NCBI RefSeq assembly: GCF_048159605.1
Contig: NZ_JBLREB010000002.1
Location: 628,944 to 692,943, forward strand
Source: Ectobacillus polymachus
GTDB lineage: Bacteria; Bacillota; Bacilli; Bacillales; Bacillaceae_G
Direction: 5' to 3'
DNA length: 64,000 nucleotides
The stretch's first letter is position 1; every line of letters begins with the position of its first letter. The notes under the pieces are model-generated. The model saw only the letters and a program-made list of their open reading frames with translations, was not told the DNA's origin and made no database searches. The position numbers and the translations under genes are program-made. Positions 16,736 through 25,330 of the stretch are shown piece after piece.

Positions 16736-18326
16736 TGTATGGGTATTACTCAAAGCAAATATCCTCCAATCTCTCGGTCTCAATAAACTACTTAATATAA
16801 GAACAAAAAGCGAAAAAGGACGCATCGCTTTGGTAACCTCTATTTTAATAGTTGGGCTACTGTTCACATTTATGATGTCCTTCCTATATATGTTTGGTTT
16901 AGCTACGTTACTGAAATCAATTGGGGCATTTCAGTACTTTCTTTCCTTTGCAGTCATTCTTGCTTGGATCTCTATTTTTTGTGTATGTCTTTATATGATG
17001 CCCGGCTATTTATTAGCTTTTAAAGATTTTCATTTATTATGGGCGTTACCATTGAACTCTACAGCTATTTTGCTTAGTAAAATGTTGTTTCTGTATCTAT
17101 TGAACTATCTAATTACATTGCTTATTACGATTCCAATCGTTGTAATCTATGGCACCGAAACCAATGCCAATCTTTTATTTTATCTATTTGCTCTCATCAC
17201 GACCATTTTTATTCCATTGATACCAATGGAGATAGGGGCTTTCGTATCGTTTCTATTAGGCAAACTCTCTACCAAATTTCGATCCCAGAATACGGTCCTG
17301 CTTATCGGTTCCTTTATTCTTTTATTAGCTTTCTTTGCAGGTCCATTATTTATAGGTGGAAATACTACTACCCAGGTAACAGCTCTGTTACCTGTCATTG
17401 AAAAAACAGTAAATCTATTGTTTTTACCAGCCGTATTTATGCAAGGATTACGTGATTTACATGTAGGTGATTTACTATTATTTGCAGGAATTAACGTTGT
17501 TCCCTTTGTGTTGCTTACTGCTGTATTTTCGAAAGGGTTTATGTCAATTAATGCTCAAATGACCGAAACATATAAAGCAGAAACGTTTCAGTTGACTTCA
17601 TTAAAAACTAGCTCAATTTTCAATGCCTTAGTAAGAAAAGAACTTCGGACGTATTTTAGCTCCTATATTTACGTATTGAACACTTCTTTTGGCATGGTAT
17701 TACTTACATTTTTCGTCATTATGACAACGTTTTTGGGTTCGGATATGTTAAAACAATTCATTGGTATATCCACTAACTATCCAATGGAGCTTCCTATTTT
17801 CATGGCAATATTTACAGCCTCTGTCTGCTTAAGTTGTACAACAGCTTGTTCCATTTCGATTGAGGGGCAAACTTATTGGATTGCAAAATCGTTACCGCTT
17901 GATCCATGGTCCATTTTTAAAAGTAAAATTACTGTCAATTTAATAGTCATTATGCCATTGTTAGTAATAGATACAGGTATTGTAGCTGTAACCTATCATG
18001 TATCATTTATTTCTTCCATCCTATTACTGGTTGTCCCTTCTTTATATGCACTATTAATTGCAAGCGTCGGATTGTTAATCAATCTATATGTTCCAAAACT
18101 TATTTGGAGTTCTCCAATGATAGTCGTGAAACAAAGTTCAAGTGTACTTCTTTCCATGTTGTTTGGTTTTCTTGTTGCCGTTTTGTCTTTCGGCTGTTTT
18201 ATGATTTTTCAACCGCAAAATTTTCTAGCTTTTTCTTGCGGCCTTATTCTCTTCCTATTGGCTGTTAACGCGATTGTATGGCGTGTACTGAAAACAAAGG
18301 GAGTCCATCTTTATCAGCAGCTATAA
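16728..18326 (+). CDS. Large ABC exporter permease
   Basis: A 532-residue integral membrane protein with about 12 hydrophobic segments and no recognised catalytic motif. It begins within the last codons of the ATPase gene (ATG at 16728), so the two are coupled. Its size and layout fit the long ABC-2 permeases of Firmicutes that pair with a single ATPase. I cannot assign a substrate. A 50-nt gap leads to the sigma factor gene. Confidence 0.78.
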   Translation: MHNVWVLLKANILQSLGLNKLLNIRTKSEKGRIALVTSILIVGLLFTFMMSFLYMFGLATLLKSIGAFQYFLSFAVILAWISIFCVCLYMMPGYLLAFKDFHLLWALPLNSTAILLSKMLFLYLLNYLITLLITIPIVVIYGTETNANLLFYLFALITTIFIPLIPMEIGAFVSFLLGKLSTKFRSQNTVLLIGSFILLLAFFAGPLFIGGNTTTQVTALLPVIEKTVNLLFLPAVFMQGLRDLHVGDLLLFAGINVVPFVLLTAVFSKGFMSINAQMTETYKAETFQLTSLKTSSIFNALVRKELRTYFSSYIYVLNTSFGMVLLTFFVIMTTFLGSDMLKQFIGISTNYPMELPIFMAIFTASVCLSCTTACSISIEGQTYWIAKSLPLDPWSIFKSKITVNLIVIMPLLVIDTGIVAVTYHVSFISSILLLVVPSLYALLIASVGLLINLYVPKLIWSSPMIVVKQSSSVLLSMLFGFLVAVLSFGCFMIFQPQNFLAFSCGLILFLLAVNAIVWRVLKTKGVHLYQQL

Positions 18327-18376
18327 AACAATTCCTATTGGCGAACACGATTTAGGAGGGAGTTCATAAACCTACA

Positions 18377-18907
18377 ATGTCTAAACAAGAATTAATAGAA
18401 CGGGCTAAACAGAAGGACAAAGAAGCATTTGCAACGCTCTTTCAAATGCATTATTTGTTTTTGTATCGGTACTTGTTGAAATTGACGTTACATCATGAAA
18501 CGACTGAAGACATCATTCAAGAAACAATGATGAAATGTTTTTTATATATTAACAAGTACAATGCATCTTCTTCTTTTTCTTCCTGGTTAATTACGATAGC
18601 GACCCGCACGTATTTTGATTTATTACGTAAGAAGAAACACGAAAGAGAATGGATCAATCATCAAATGGAAGCTGGAAAGCATCAGCTAAGTTGGCAGCTC
18701 CAATCGATCAATGAGCGTTGGTCGGATATGATGGAAAGCTTTAGTGAACTGAAGCCGGATGTAAGATGTGCTTTGTTATTAAAACATTATTATGATTATT
18801 CTTACGATGAAATTGCGCAGATGACGGGGGAAAAGTGCGGCACGATTAAATCACGCGTCCATTATGGAATCGCACATGTAAGAAAGGAGCTTACACATGA
18901 TGAATGA
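18377..18907 (+). CDS. ECF sigma factor, SigY-like
   Basis: RNA polymerase sigma-70 family, extracytoplasmic type, 176 aa. Region 2 is seen in LFQMHYLFLYRYLLKLT, EDIIQETMMKCF and FSSWLITIATRTYFD. Region 4 is seen in LKHYYDYSYDEIAQMTGEKCGTIKSRVHYG. The small membrane genes downstream parallel the sigY-yxlC-yxlD/E layout of B. subtilis, supporting the SigY label. The Shine-Dalgarno (GGAGGG, about 18355-18361) is about 16 nt from the ATG, which is long. The 3' end overlaps the next gene by 11 nt. Confidence 0.85.
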   Translation: MSKQELIERAKQKDKEAFATLFQMHYLFLYRYLLKLTLHHETTEDIIQETMMKCFLYINKYNASSSFSSWLITIATRTYFDLLRKKKHEREWINHQMEAGKHQLSWQLQSINERWSDMMESFSELKPDVRCALLLKHYYDYSYDEIAQMTGEKCGTIKSRVHYGIAHVRKELTHDE

Positions 18908-19211
18908 ACAAAATCATTCTCTAAGAACCGAATTGCAGAAATTGGATCAAATCCCCACAAGAAATGTAACAATAGAAGAAATTATGATGAACATGAGCGA
19001 GCAAGAACAGCGGCAAAAGGCCAAGCTGAGAAACGACATATTGATATTCTTATTGGTAGCAAGTGTTTTGCTGACCGGGCTTATCGTATCCTTGTTAAAA
19101 ATGTCCATCGTTTTCATTGCATTACAATTTATCGTGTTTGTCTTCCTTCCTTTATTGACGTATTTTGATAAGCAGTATAGTAAACGGATCAATTGGTGGG
19201 AGGAAAGATGA
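18897..19211 (+). CDS. YxlC-like membrane protein, candidate anti-sigma factor
   Basis: A 104-aa protein with a charged N-terminal cytosolic part (about residues 1-45) and two membrane helices (about 46-64 and 68-86). In B. subtilis YxlC holds SigY inactive at the membrane; the same position right after the sigma gene and the same topology suggest that role here. AAAGGAGC lies 7 nt before the ATG at 18897. It has no zinc-binding anti-sigma motif. Function is inferred from context. Confidence 0.65.
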   Translation: MMNEQNHSLRTELQKLDQIPTRNVTIEEIMMNMSEQEQRQKAKLRNDILIFLLVASVLLTGLIVSLLKMSIVFIALQFIVFVFLPLLTYFDKQYSKRINWWEER

Positions 19212-19402
19212 GCGGGTTACAGATTACATTATTAGTTAGTATATTGCTTTCCCAAGGAGTTTTCTTATTTATTGATGCAAGAAAAAGGGGGTTACAGTTA
19301 CATGCATGGTTTTGGGGGATTATTGGTTTAATACAATTTCCGTTCCCAATCGTTTTTTATTATATTTTTATTATGAGAAGAAATAAAAAGAAGGCAAATT
19401 AG
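19208..19402 (+). CDS. Small two-helix membrane protein of the sigY operon
   Basis: A 64-aa protein with two hydrophobic segments (about 3-22 and 32-55) joined by DARKRGLQLHAWFWG and ending in a basic tail. Its ATG overlaps the stop of the preceding gene (ATGA) and GGGAGGAAAG is well placed. Its position matches the YxlD/YxlE modulators of SigY activity. I cannot say which of the two it corresponds to. Confidence 0.65.
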   Translation: MSGLQITLLVSILLSQGVFLFIDARKRGLQLHAWFWGIIGLIQFPFPIVFYYIFIMRRNKKKAN

Positions 19403-19428
19403 GATCAAAATGTAGGGTATGCAAAAAA

Positions 19429-19472
19429 GAGCTGACGCAAATGGGGATGATGATCTCCCTTTACGTCAGCTC
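19429..19472. terminator. Terminator between the sigY-like operon and yutG
   Basis: GAGCTGACGCAAA pairs with TTTACGTCAGCTC. The T-tract is on the minus strand, so it chiefly ends yutG. Confidence 0.8.
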
Positions 19473-19478
19473 CTTCCT

Positions 19479-19970
19479 TTATTCGTTATTCGCAATGCGG
19501 TGTGCTAATCGGCTAGAAGCTGCTGCAGCGATAGCGCCGACAATGTCATCTAAAAAAGTATGAATAGAACCAGTTGATTTATCATTTAAATGTTTTAATA
19601 TACCAGGTTTTACTTTGTCTACATAGCCGAAATTCGTAAAACCAATCGATCCATAGACGTTTACAATAGACAATGCGATAACCTCATCAATCCCATATAG
19701 CCCTTCATCACGTGCCACGATACTTTGCAATGGTTCATCTAACATCTTTTTTTCAGCCAGCATATCAAGCTGAATACCTGTCACAATTGCGTTTTGCACT
19801 TCTCGTTTTGCTAACACACGACTCACGTTAAACCGGCATTCTTCCATCGTTAAGTTTTCGTGATATTGTTCTTGTAAAAAATAAACGAGCTCAGCAATAT
19901 CTTCTGTTTTTACGCCGCGCTGTTGTAATAGTTCTAATGCTTTGTCCTGAATTTCATTGCCAGTTGACAT
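19479..19970 (-). CDS. yutG: YutG, phosphatidylglycerophosphatase A family
   Basis: Member of the PgpA family that can dephosphorylate phosphatidylglycerophosphate or related lipids. The 163-aa product contains DEVIALSIVNVYGSIGFTNFGYVDK and STGSIHTFLDDIVGAIAAAAS, the conserved family blocks. Unlike E. coli PgpA it lacks several long membrane segments, as is usual for Bacillus YutG. A GTGATT site precedes the ATG. It is divergent from yutH. Confidence 0.85.
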   Translation of the reverse strand: MSTGNEIQDKALELLQQRGVKTEDIAELVYFLQEQYHENLTMEECRFNVSRVLAKREVQNAIVTGIQLDMLAEKKMLDEPLQSIVARDEGLYGIDEVIALSIVNVYGSIGFTNFGYVDKVKPGILKHLNDKSTGSIHTFLDDIVGAIAAAASSRLAHRIANNE

Positions 19971-20111
19971 TCAATCACCTTTTCTTCTTAGTATGGTATT
20001 TTTTATCCGATTTTACTTATTGAGAACTCCTTTTTTCAGTTACATAGAAAATGGCGTATGAAAATAAAGGTAAAGATAATCTCATATATATCATAGCAGG
20101 GTGGTGAATAT

Positions 20112-21116
20112 ATGATACAAGAATTGTTTGATTATTATCAGTTACAAGTAAATGAACTTGTTACATTAGGAAATTATAAGAGTTTTTGGATACGAAATAA
20201 AGTATACATTCTGGCTGAGGTTGGTTCCTTTAAGGAAGAGGAACTGGTTGAAATGAAAAAGCTAAGTGATTTCATGGCGCAGCAGGGTGATCTCTCGGTT
20301 GTTACGTTTGTACCAAATATGCAAGGTTATTATGTGAGTGAGATACAAAAGGTACAATACAGCCTGTTAAAAGGAACACGATTGGCTGAGAGGCAACAGC
20401 TTCCAGATGGAAAGGAGTTATCTCTATTTCATCAGCGTGGAAGAGTATACCCTAGTGAAGTAGAGCAATTGAACCGGATTGGAAAATGGAAAGCGCTATG
20501 GGAAACGCGCCTTGATCAACTCGAAAGATTTTGGCAGGGCAAGCTCTATAGCCATCCTACAACACCTTTTGAAACGCTGTTTATTGATTCATTTCCTTAT
20601 TATCTAGGTTTAGCAGAAAATGCAATACAATATGTGGTAGATACAGAAATTGATGATGAACCAAAGCACTTTGATGCAGCAACTATATGTCAAGAGCGGT
20701 TTACATCCCAAACATGGCCTGCTACGAAACGGTTAAAAATTCCTACAGAATGGGTATATGATCATGGAACAAGGGATATAGCTGAATGGATTCGTTACGT
20801 TCTATGGGAGGAAAGCGAGAATGTAGAAGGGAACATTCTTCAATTTTTGCAGGACTATGAAAGTGTTCAACCACTTACCTCATTTGGTTGGCGACTTCTC
20901 TATGGAAGGCTGTTATTCCCTCTTCCTTATTTTGAAGCGGTTGAAGGATACTATTTAGCGGGAACTGAAGAGATAAGAAGTATATACGCTGACCAATTAG
21001 AGACCATCGTAGAAAACTCTAATAGAATAGAAGCGTTTCTTCGCAATTTTTACGAAATGGTTCGAATTCCTACAGAAAAATTAGGTATTCGTGAAATTGA
21101 TTGGTTATCGAAATGA
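20112..21116 (+). CDS. yutH: Spore coat protein YutH (CotS-related)
   Basis: A 334-aa protein of the CotS/YutH group, kinase-like proteins found in the spore coat. Segments such as WKALWETRLDQLERFW and SFGWRLLYGRLLFPLPYFE match YutH as I know it. A recognisable ATP-binding kinase loop is not evident, which agrees with a structural role. GGGTGGTGAA precedes the ATG. Expression is expected in the mother cell late in sporulation; I did not identify a sigma-K promoter. Confidence 0.82.
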   Translation: MIQELFDYYQLQVNELVTLGNYKSFWIRNKVYILAEVGSFKEEELVEMKKLSDFMAQQGDLSVVTFVPNMQGYYVSEIQKVQYSLLKGTRLAERQQLPDGKELSLFHQRGRVYPSEVEQLNRIGKWKALWETRLDQLERFWQGKLYSHPTTPFETLFIDSFPYYLGLAENAIQYVVDTEIDDEPKHFDAATICQERFTSQTWPATKRLKIPTEWVYDHGTRDIAEWIRYVLWEESENVEGNILQFLQDYESVQPLTSFGWRLLYGRLLFPLPYFEAVEGYYLAGTEEIRSIYADQLETIVENSNRIEAFLRNFYEMVRIPTEKLGIREIDWLSK

Positions 21117-21138
21117 ACAGAAACTGCTCCATTATCTT

Positions 21139-21187
21139 AATAACCCTCGGGTCCAAAAAAGCAAATAGCATTGACACGAGGGTTATT
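21139..21187. terminator. Bidirectional hairpin between yutH and yutI
   Basis: AATAACCCTCG pairs with CGAGGGTTATT, with a further TC/GA pair inside. It sits between convergent genes. Confidence 0.75.
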
Positions 21188-21211
21188 GTATAGGGAATGT
21201 TACACCTTTGT

Positions 21212-21448
21212 TTAGAATACTTGTTCCACTTCAATTACACCAGGAACTTCTTCTAATAGTGCACGTTCAATACCAGCCTTTAGTGTAATAGTAGAACTTG
21301 GGCAGCTGCCACATGCGCCCATAAGTCGTAATTTTACGATACCTTCTTCGATATCCACTAATTCAACGTCTCCACCATCTCTAAGTAAGTAAGGACGTAA
21401 TTTATCTAGAACTTCTTGAACTTCATTAAACAGTGTTTCGTTATTCAT
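21212..21448 (-). CDS. yutI: YutI, NifU-like Fe-S cluster carrier
   Basis: A 78-aa protein equal to the C-terminal NifU domain, which carries and delivers Fe-S clusters. The cluster ligands are in GACGSCPSSTITLK (CxxC). RPYLLRDGGDVELVDIEEG at the front is also conserved. It works downstream of the SUF system encoded at the start of this window. The ATG follows AAAGGAG on the minus strand. It is divergent from yuzD. Confidence 0.93.
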   Translation of the reverse strand: MNNETLFNEVQEVLDKLRPYLLRDGGDVELVDIEEGIVKLRLMGACGSCPSSTITLKAGIERALLEEVPGVIEVEQVF

Positions 21449-21571
21449 TTTATCGACTCCTTTCTTTAGTTTTATTATAATCAGGTTAGTGAGAAAAAGC
21501 GAACGAATAAAATTGAGTTTTTACTTTTTTCTACATGAAAATGATGGATACGATGTGGAGGTATGGGAGTT

Positions 21572-21871
21572 ATGAAAATTAGTGTTTACGGAGCAGAGGT
21601 AACATGTGCAAGCTGTGTTGGAATGCCATCTTCAAAGGAAACCTATGAATGGCTGCAAGCGGCGATTGGTAGGAAATATCCAAATTACCAGTTTCATTTT
21701 GAGTATGTTAATATTTTTGATCCGCAGGTGGAAGAAGAAAAACGCGCCTTTTCGCAACGAGTGATTGACGAAGATTTATTTTATCCCGTTGTTTTGGTGA
21801 ATGGAACCATTGTAGGGGAAGGGAATCCTAGGTTGAAGGACGTGTATGCGGAGATTGAGAAAAGTTTGTAA
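21572..21871 (+). CDS. yuzD: YuzD family protein (DUF1462)
   Basis: A thioredoxin-fold-like protein of about 99 aa. It has YGAEVTCASCVGMPSSKETYEWL (CxxC near the N-terminus, about residues 11-14) and DEDLFYPVVLVNG, typical of DUF1462. The function is unknown; the CxxC and its pairing with yutI suggest redox or Fe-S work. The ATG at 21572 is preferred because GGAGG at 21557-21561 is only 1 nt from the alternative at 21563. Confidence 0.83.
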   Translation: MKISVYGAEVTCASCVGMPSSKETYEWLQAAIGRKYPNYQFHFEYVNIFDPQVEEEKRAFSQRVIDEDLFYPVVLVNGTIVGEGNPRLKDVYAEIEKSL

Positions 21872-21885
21872 ATGGGCTTTGTTAA

Positions 21886-21927
21886 AGAAAAAGTAAAGGA
21901 GGGTTTTTTCACCTCCTTTACTTTTTC
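21886..21927. terminator. Bidirectional terminator between yuzD and the FetB-like gene
   Basis: A 17-bp perfect stem, AGAAAAAGTAAAGGAGG and its complement, closes a short T-rich loop. Confidence 0.9.
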
Positions 21928-21967
21928 TCCTTAGATAAACAAACAGTCTGTCAAGCCTTCAGGCTGC

Positions 21968-22744
21968 TTACATTAGTTGCGCCCGTTTTGTGAAAAATGT
22001 TTGGTAGCCGAACTGGACAAGGGCAATGACGGTGAAAGATACACTGCCTGTAATACCGAGCATGATGGCGATTTGATATTGAATGGCGATAAGCGGCGAA
22101 ACGCCTGAAAGGATTTGACCGGTCATCATCCCGGGGAGCGTTACAATGCCCATGCCCACCATACTATTTATAGTTGGTAAAATAGCGGTATCAAAGGCTT
22201 GCTTTACGACTTCTTTAGCTGCTTGCTTTGGGGTTGCACCAAGCATAAGAGCGCCTTCGATTATGCTTCGATTATCTCTCATTCCGTTCACAAGAGCAGT
22301 AGCACCAAGTGAAACGCCTGTCATCGCATTTCCAATAATCATACCTGCAATCGGAACAACGTACTGGGGCTCATACCAAGGCGAGTGTCCAATGACAACG
22401 AAAATGAAAAATAGGAGAGGAATAAGCGTCCCGCCTATCATGGAAAGGGCCATTATTTTCTTTAGCGGTTGCGATAGCGGAATCTTTACCCGTTTGTGGG
22501 CATTATGAATCGCAAAGCCAAGCATGATTGAAATAATAAGTATGGTGTAGAAGGGATTGCTGTTGTCAAATACATACGTCAAAATATAAGCGACGAGAAC
22601 GAGCTGCACTGTCATACGAATGGTTGCAATCGTAATTTCTTTTTCCCTAGGAATCCCCATCCAACGAACAAGGCCAAGCAGGATTAGAATAAAGATATAC
22701 GCAGCAGACAGCTGCCAAATTTGAAGTGTAATGATTCCTTTCAT
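21968..22744 (-). CDS. FetB-like ABC transporter permease (UPF0014)
   Basis: Integral membrane protein of the YbbM/FetB family, about seven helices, 258 aa. Diagnostic parts are IVPIAGMIIGNAMTGVSL (shown here as VVPIAGMIIGNAMT), RDNRSIIEGALMLGATPKQAA and MVGMGIVTLPGMMTGQIL. In E. coli FetAB exports iron and protects against oxidative stress; transfer of that role here is inference. It overlaps the ATPase gene by 4 nt (ATGA). Confidence 0.83.
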   Translation of the reverse strand: MKGIITLQIWQLSAAYIFILILLGLVRWMGIPREKEITIATIRMTVQLVLVAYILTYVFDNSNPFYTILIISIMLGFAIHNAHKRVKIPLSQPLKKIMALSMIGGTLIPLLFFIFVVIGHSPWYEPQYVVPIAGMIIGNAMTGVSLGATALVNGMRDNRSIIEGALMLGATPKQAAKEVVKQAFDTAILPTINSMVGMGIVTLPGMMTGQILSGVSPLIAIQYQIAIMLGITGSVSFTVIALVQFGYQTFFTKRAQLM

Positions 22745-23385
22745 TTCACAAGTTCCTTTCGTGTAATGCGATGCTCTTTATCGATTTCGATGATGTCATC
22801 TGCTTCATCCTCTGCAAGACTGCGCAAATGAGTAATCATAATGACGGTTTTCTGCTCCTTTTTAGCATTTTCTAAAAATTGAGACATGACCGTATGCGCT
22901 GTTTGCTCATCAAGAGCAGAGGTAGGTTCATCTAATAAATAGACGTTTGGCTTCATCAGTGCAATTCTCGCTAATGCTAACCGCTGCTTTTCCCCTCCAG
23001 ATAAAACTTCGATTTTGTCATCTAGCTTTTTATTTAGTTGTACATTTGCAAGTGCATGGCTAAGTGCTTCGTCGTCTTTCTCCTCTTGATCGGAAAAACG
23101 GAGTCCAATAAGAAGATTGTCTCTCACATTGCCTTCAAACATAGGTGGTGTTTGACCTAACATCACGATCTCTCTTCGAAGTGCGATAGGATCATAGGAA
23201 GAAAGAGGCTTGCCCTGATAGAGAATGGTCCCGCAATCTGGAGAATGAAGATCATTTAGCAGCTTCAACAGAGTCGATTTGCCGCTGCCACTTTCACCAA
23301 GAATACACGTTATTTTTCCGTTACGGATCTTCAGTTGTGGAATATGTAAAATGTGTTTAAACTTCACGTCTTGTAGTTGAAACAT
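22741..23385 (-). CDS. FetA-like ABC transporter ATPase
   Basis: The 214-aa ATPase partner of the downstream permease. Walker A is GESGSGKST, signature LSGGEKQR, Walker B NVYLLDEPTSALD and H-loop ITH. The chosen ATG at 23385 follows AAAGGAGG at about 8 nt; an in-frame ATG at 23436 would place that site inside the gene. It is first of a two-gene operon with start and stop of the pair overlapping. Confidence 0.85.
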   Translation of the reverse strand: MFQLQDVKFKHILHIPQLKIRNGKITCILGESGSGKSTLLKLLNDLHSPDCGTILYQGKPLSSYDPIALRREIVMLGQTPPMFEGNVRDNLLIGLRFSDQEEKDDEALSHALANVQLNKKLDDKIEVLSGGEKQRLALARIALMKPNVYLLDEPTSALDEQTAHTVMSQFLENAKKEQKTVIMITHLRSLAEDEADDIIEIDKEHRITRKELVK

Positions 23386-23531
23386 GAAAGAGCCTCCTTT
23401 GTCATGTTTATTATGAAGAAAATTCACTTCTGACACAAGACATTATAAGTAAAAGGAGGTGAGTTGCAGGGGAGTGCTACATAAACAAATCTGTCTATCC
23501 AGCTATTCTATTCTTTTTGAAGGTAAAAAAA

Positions 23532-23558
23532 GAGGTCTGTGTTAATTCACAAGACCTC
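23532..23558 (-). terminator. yutJ terminator
   Basis: On the minus strand, GAGGTCT and AGACCTC form the stem, followed by seven T. Confidence 0.85.
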
Positions 23559-23575
23559 ATTAAGGATTTTGAATA

Positions 23576-24646
23576 TTATCCATTATGATATTTATACATC
23601 CATAATATCCCGGATTTTAACAATCGTGGCACGCGTCCCATAAGAGGTTGATTTGCTAATAATCCAAAGCCGTGCTTCTTACCGAGTGCGCCAAGGATTC
23701 CTTTTAGCTTAATAATAGGCATTTCCTCTGGTAGCTCTTCACCGTTCCAACGTTTTAATAAAATTGTTACGATTTGTTCAGCTTGTCCTTCTGCTAATTG
23801 TGCAGATGGTGCATGAGGAAGACTTGCACAGTCTCCGAGAGCGTATACGTTTTCATTATTAGGAATATTGTGGTGCTTCGTTATAACAATTCGTCCGCCT
23901 TTATCTTTTTCAACAGGTAGCTGTTGTACAACGGCGTTTGCTTGAATGCCAGCAGTCCAAACAACCGCATCACAAGGAAGGGCTTCGTCATGATTGTAAA
24001 CGATGTTCGGTTCTACTTTTGTAATATTGGAGTTGCGAACGATTTCAACATTGTTTTTAATAAACCAATCTTCGACATAATAGCTTAGTTTTTCTGGGAA
24101 TGCCGGTAGAATACGATCGCCTCGGTCAAATAAAATAATTCTTAAATCTGGTCTACTTTCACGAAGTTCACTTGCAACTTCCACACCGCTTAATCCTGCA
24201 CCAACAATGGTAACAGTTGCATTTGCAGATAGACTATTTAACAACTGGTACGTATGTCTTGCTTTTTCAATAGATTGAATGCTACAAGTGTACTCTTTTG
24301 CTCCTGGTACGTTATGGTACTTATCATCGCAGCCGAGGCCGATAATTAAATCATCATATCGTATCGCGCTATCATCTTTAAGCTCTACTTCTTTACGATC
24401 AAGATTAATATTTACGACTGTACCGTATTTTACGGTAAGGCGTGGGTGCTCTGGAAATGGAATGCGAATGTTTGTCTCACTAATTGTTCCTGCAACTAAT
24501 GCGTAGAATTCAGTTTTAAAACTGTGGTACGGCACTTTGTCAACAAGAGTAATTTGGACATCGTCCGGAAGCTTGTCATTTGTAAGAAAACGCTGTAAAA
24601 TTCTCATCCCACCGTATCCGCCACCGAGAATAACGAGGTGCTTCAT
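23576..24646 (-). CDS. yutJ: YutJ, type II NADH dehydrogenase-like flavoprotein
   Basis: Peripheral membrane flavoprotein of the NDH-2 family, 356 aa, passing electrons from NAD(P)H to quinone. The FAD-binding GGGYGGMRILQR is at the very N-terminus. The second dinucleotide fold is VTIVGAGLSGVEVASELRE. The FAD-binding ENVYALGDCA lies near residue 265. A second relative, yumB, lies 6 kb away. It differs from true Ndh at the C-terminus, so quinone reductase activity is not certain. Confidence 0.85.
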   Translation of the reverse strand: MKHLVILGGGYGGMRILQRFLTNDKLPDDVQITLVDKVPYHSFKTEFYALVAGTISETNIRIPFPEHPRLTVKYGTVVNINLDRKEVELKDDSAIRYDDLIIGLGCDDKYHNVPGAKEYTCSIQSIEKARHTYQLLNSLSANATVTIVGAGLSGVEVASELRESRPDLRIILFDRGDRILPAFPEKLSYYVEDWFIKNNVEIVRNSNITKVEPNIVYNHDEALPCDAVVWTAGIQANAVVQQLPVEKDKGGRIVITKHHNIPNNENVYALGDCASLPHAPSAQLAEGQAEQIVTILLKRWNGEELPEEMPIIKLKGILGALGKKHGFGLLANQPLMGRVPRLLKSGILWMYKYHNG

Positions 24647-24911
24647 GATGGATTTCCCCTTTGCAATTTAGTTCCATAAAACGAATGGTATCCCGTTTTA
24701 ACGGGAGTAGTCCCCCAACTTTAGAGAAGATTCACTTAATCTAGTCTTATATTGATAAAATTTTTTGAACATTACCCATCAAAATTATATCGAATCCTCA
24801 GATAAATAACAATTAATATCTAGTCCTTTTTGCAACTTATAAATGTAGGAATTGCTTGACGAGTGCTTTAAAAACAATTACATTAGCTGTAAATAGTGAG
24901 GTGAATATTCG

Positions 24912-25151
24912 GTGATTAAGCCATTAATTGAATTTTGTGTTAGTAACTTAGCAAACGGTTCACAACAAGCCCGAGCTGTATTAGAAAAAGATTCGAATTT
25001 AGATGTTATTGAATATGGCTGTCTCGGTCATTGTGGAATTTGTTATGAAGGACCTTATGCTCTTGTAAATGGTGAAGTTGTATCTGGAACAACACCAGAT
25101 GAACTGGTTGAAAATATATATGAATATTTAGAAGAAAATGAGATTTTTTAA
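24912..25151 (+). CDS. yuzB: YuzB family protein (DUF1450)
   Basis: A 79-aa protein with EFCVSNLANGSQQA and YGCLGHCGICYEGPYALVNGE, the cysteine-rich core of DUF1450 (Cys about 9, 35, 38 and 41 region). The cysteines suggest metal or Fe-S binding, but the function is unknown. GTG is the start, and GTGAGGTGAA lies just upstream. It is between yutJ and dapF, as in B. subtilis. Confidence 0.85.
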   Translation: MIKPLIEFCVSNLANGSQQARAVLEKDSNLDVIEYGCLGHCGICYEGPYALVNGEVVSGTTPDELVENIYEYLEENEIF

Positions 25152-25158
25152 AGACTAT

Positions 25159-25213
25159 AAAACAAGACCGTATGTAAAAACTCAAGTTATGAGTTTTACA
25201 TACGGTCTTGTTT
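25159..25213 (+). terminator. Terminator after yuzB
   Basis: A very long hairpin: about 24 bp (AAACAAGACCGTATGTAAAA and its complement, plus CTC/GAG) around a 7-nt loop, followed by TTTATT. Confidence 0.9.
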
Positions 25214-25330
25214 ATTAGGTGAAAATATTACTTTTCACCTTTATGAGAAACAGGGGATGTTCCTATTGTGTTCAACATCTTGGCATTTTATACTTAGGAC
25301 AAATCATTATTTTGTTTGGGGTGAATAATC

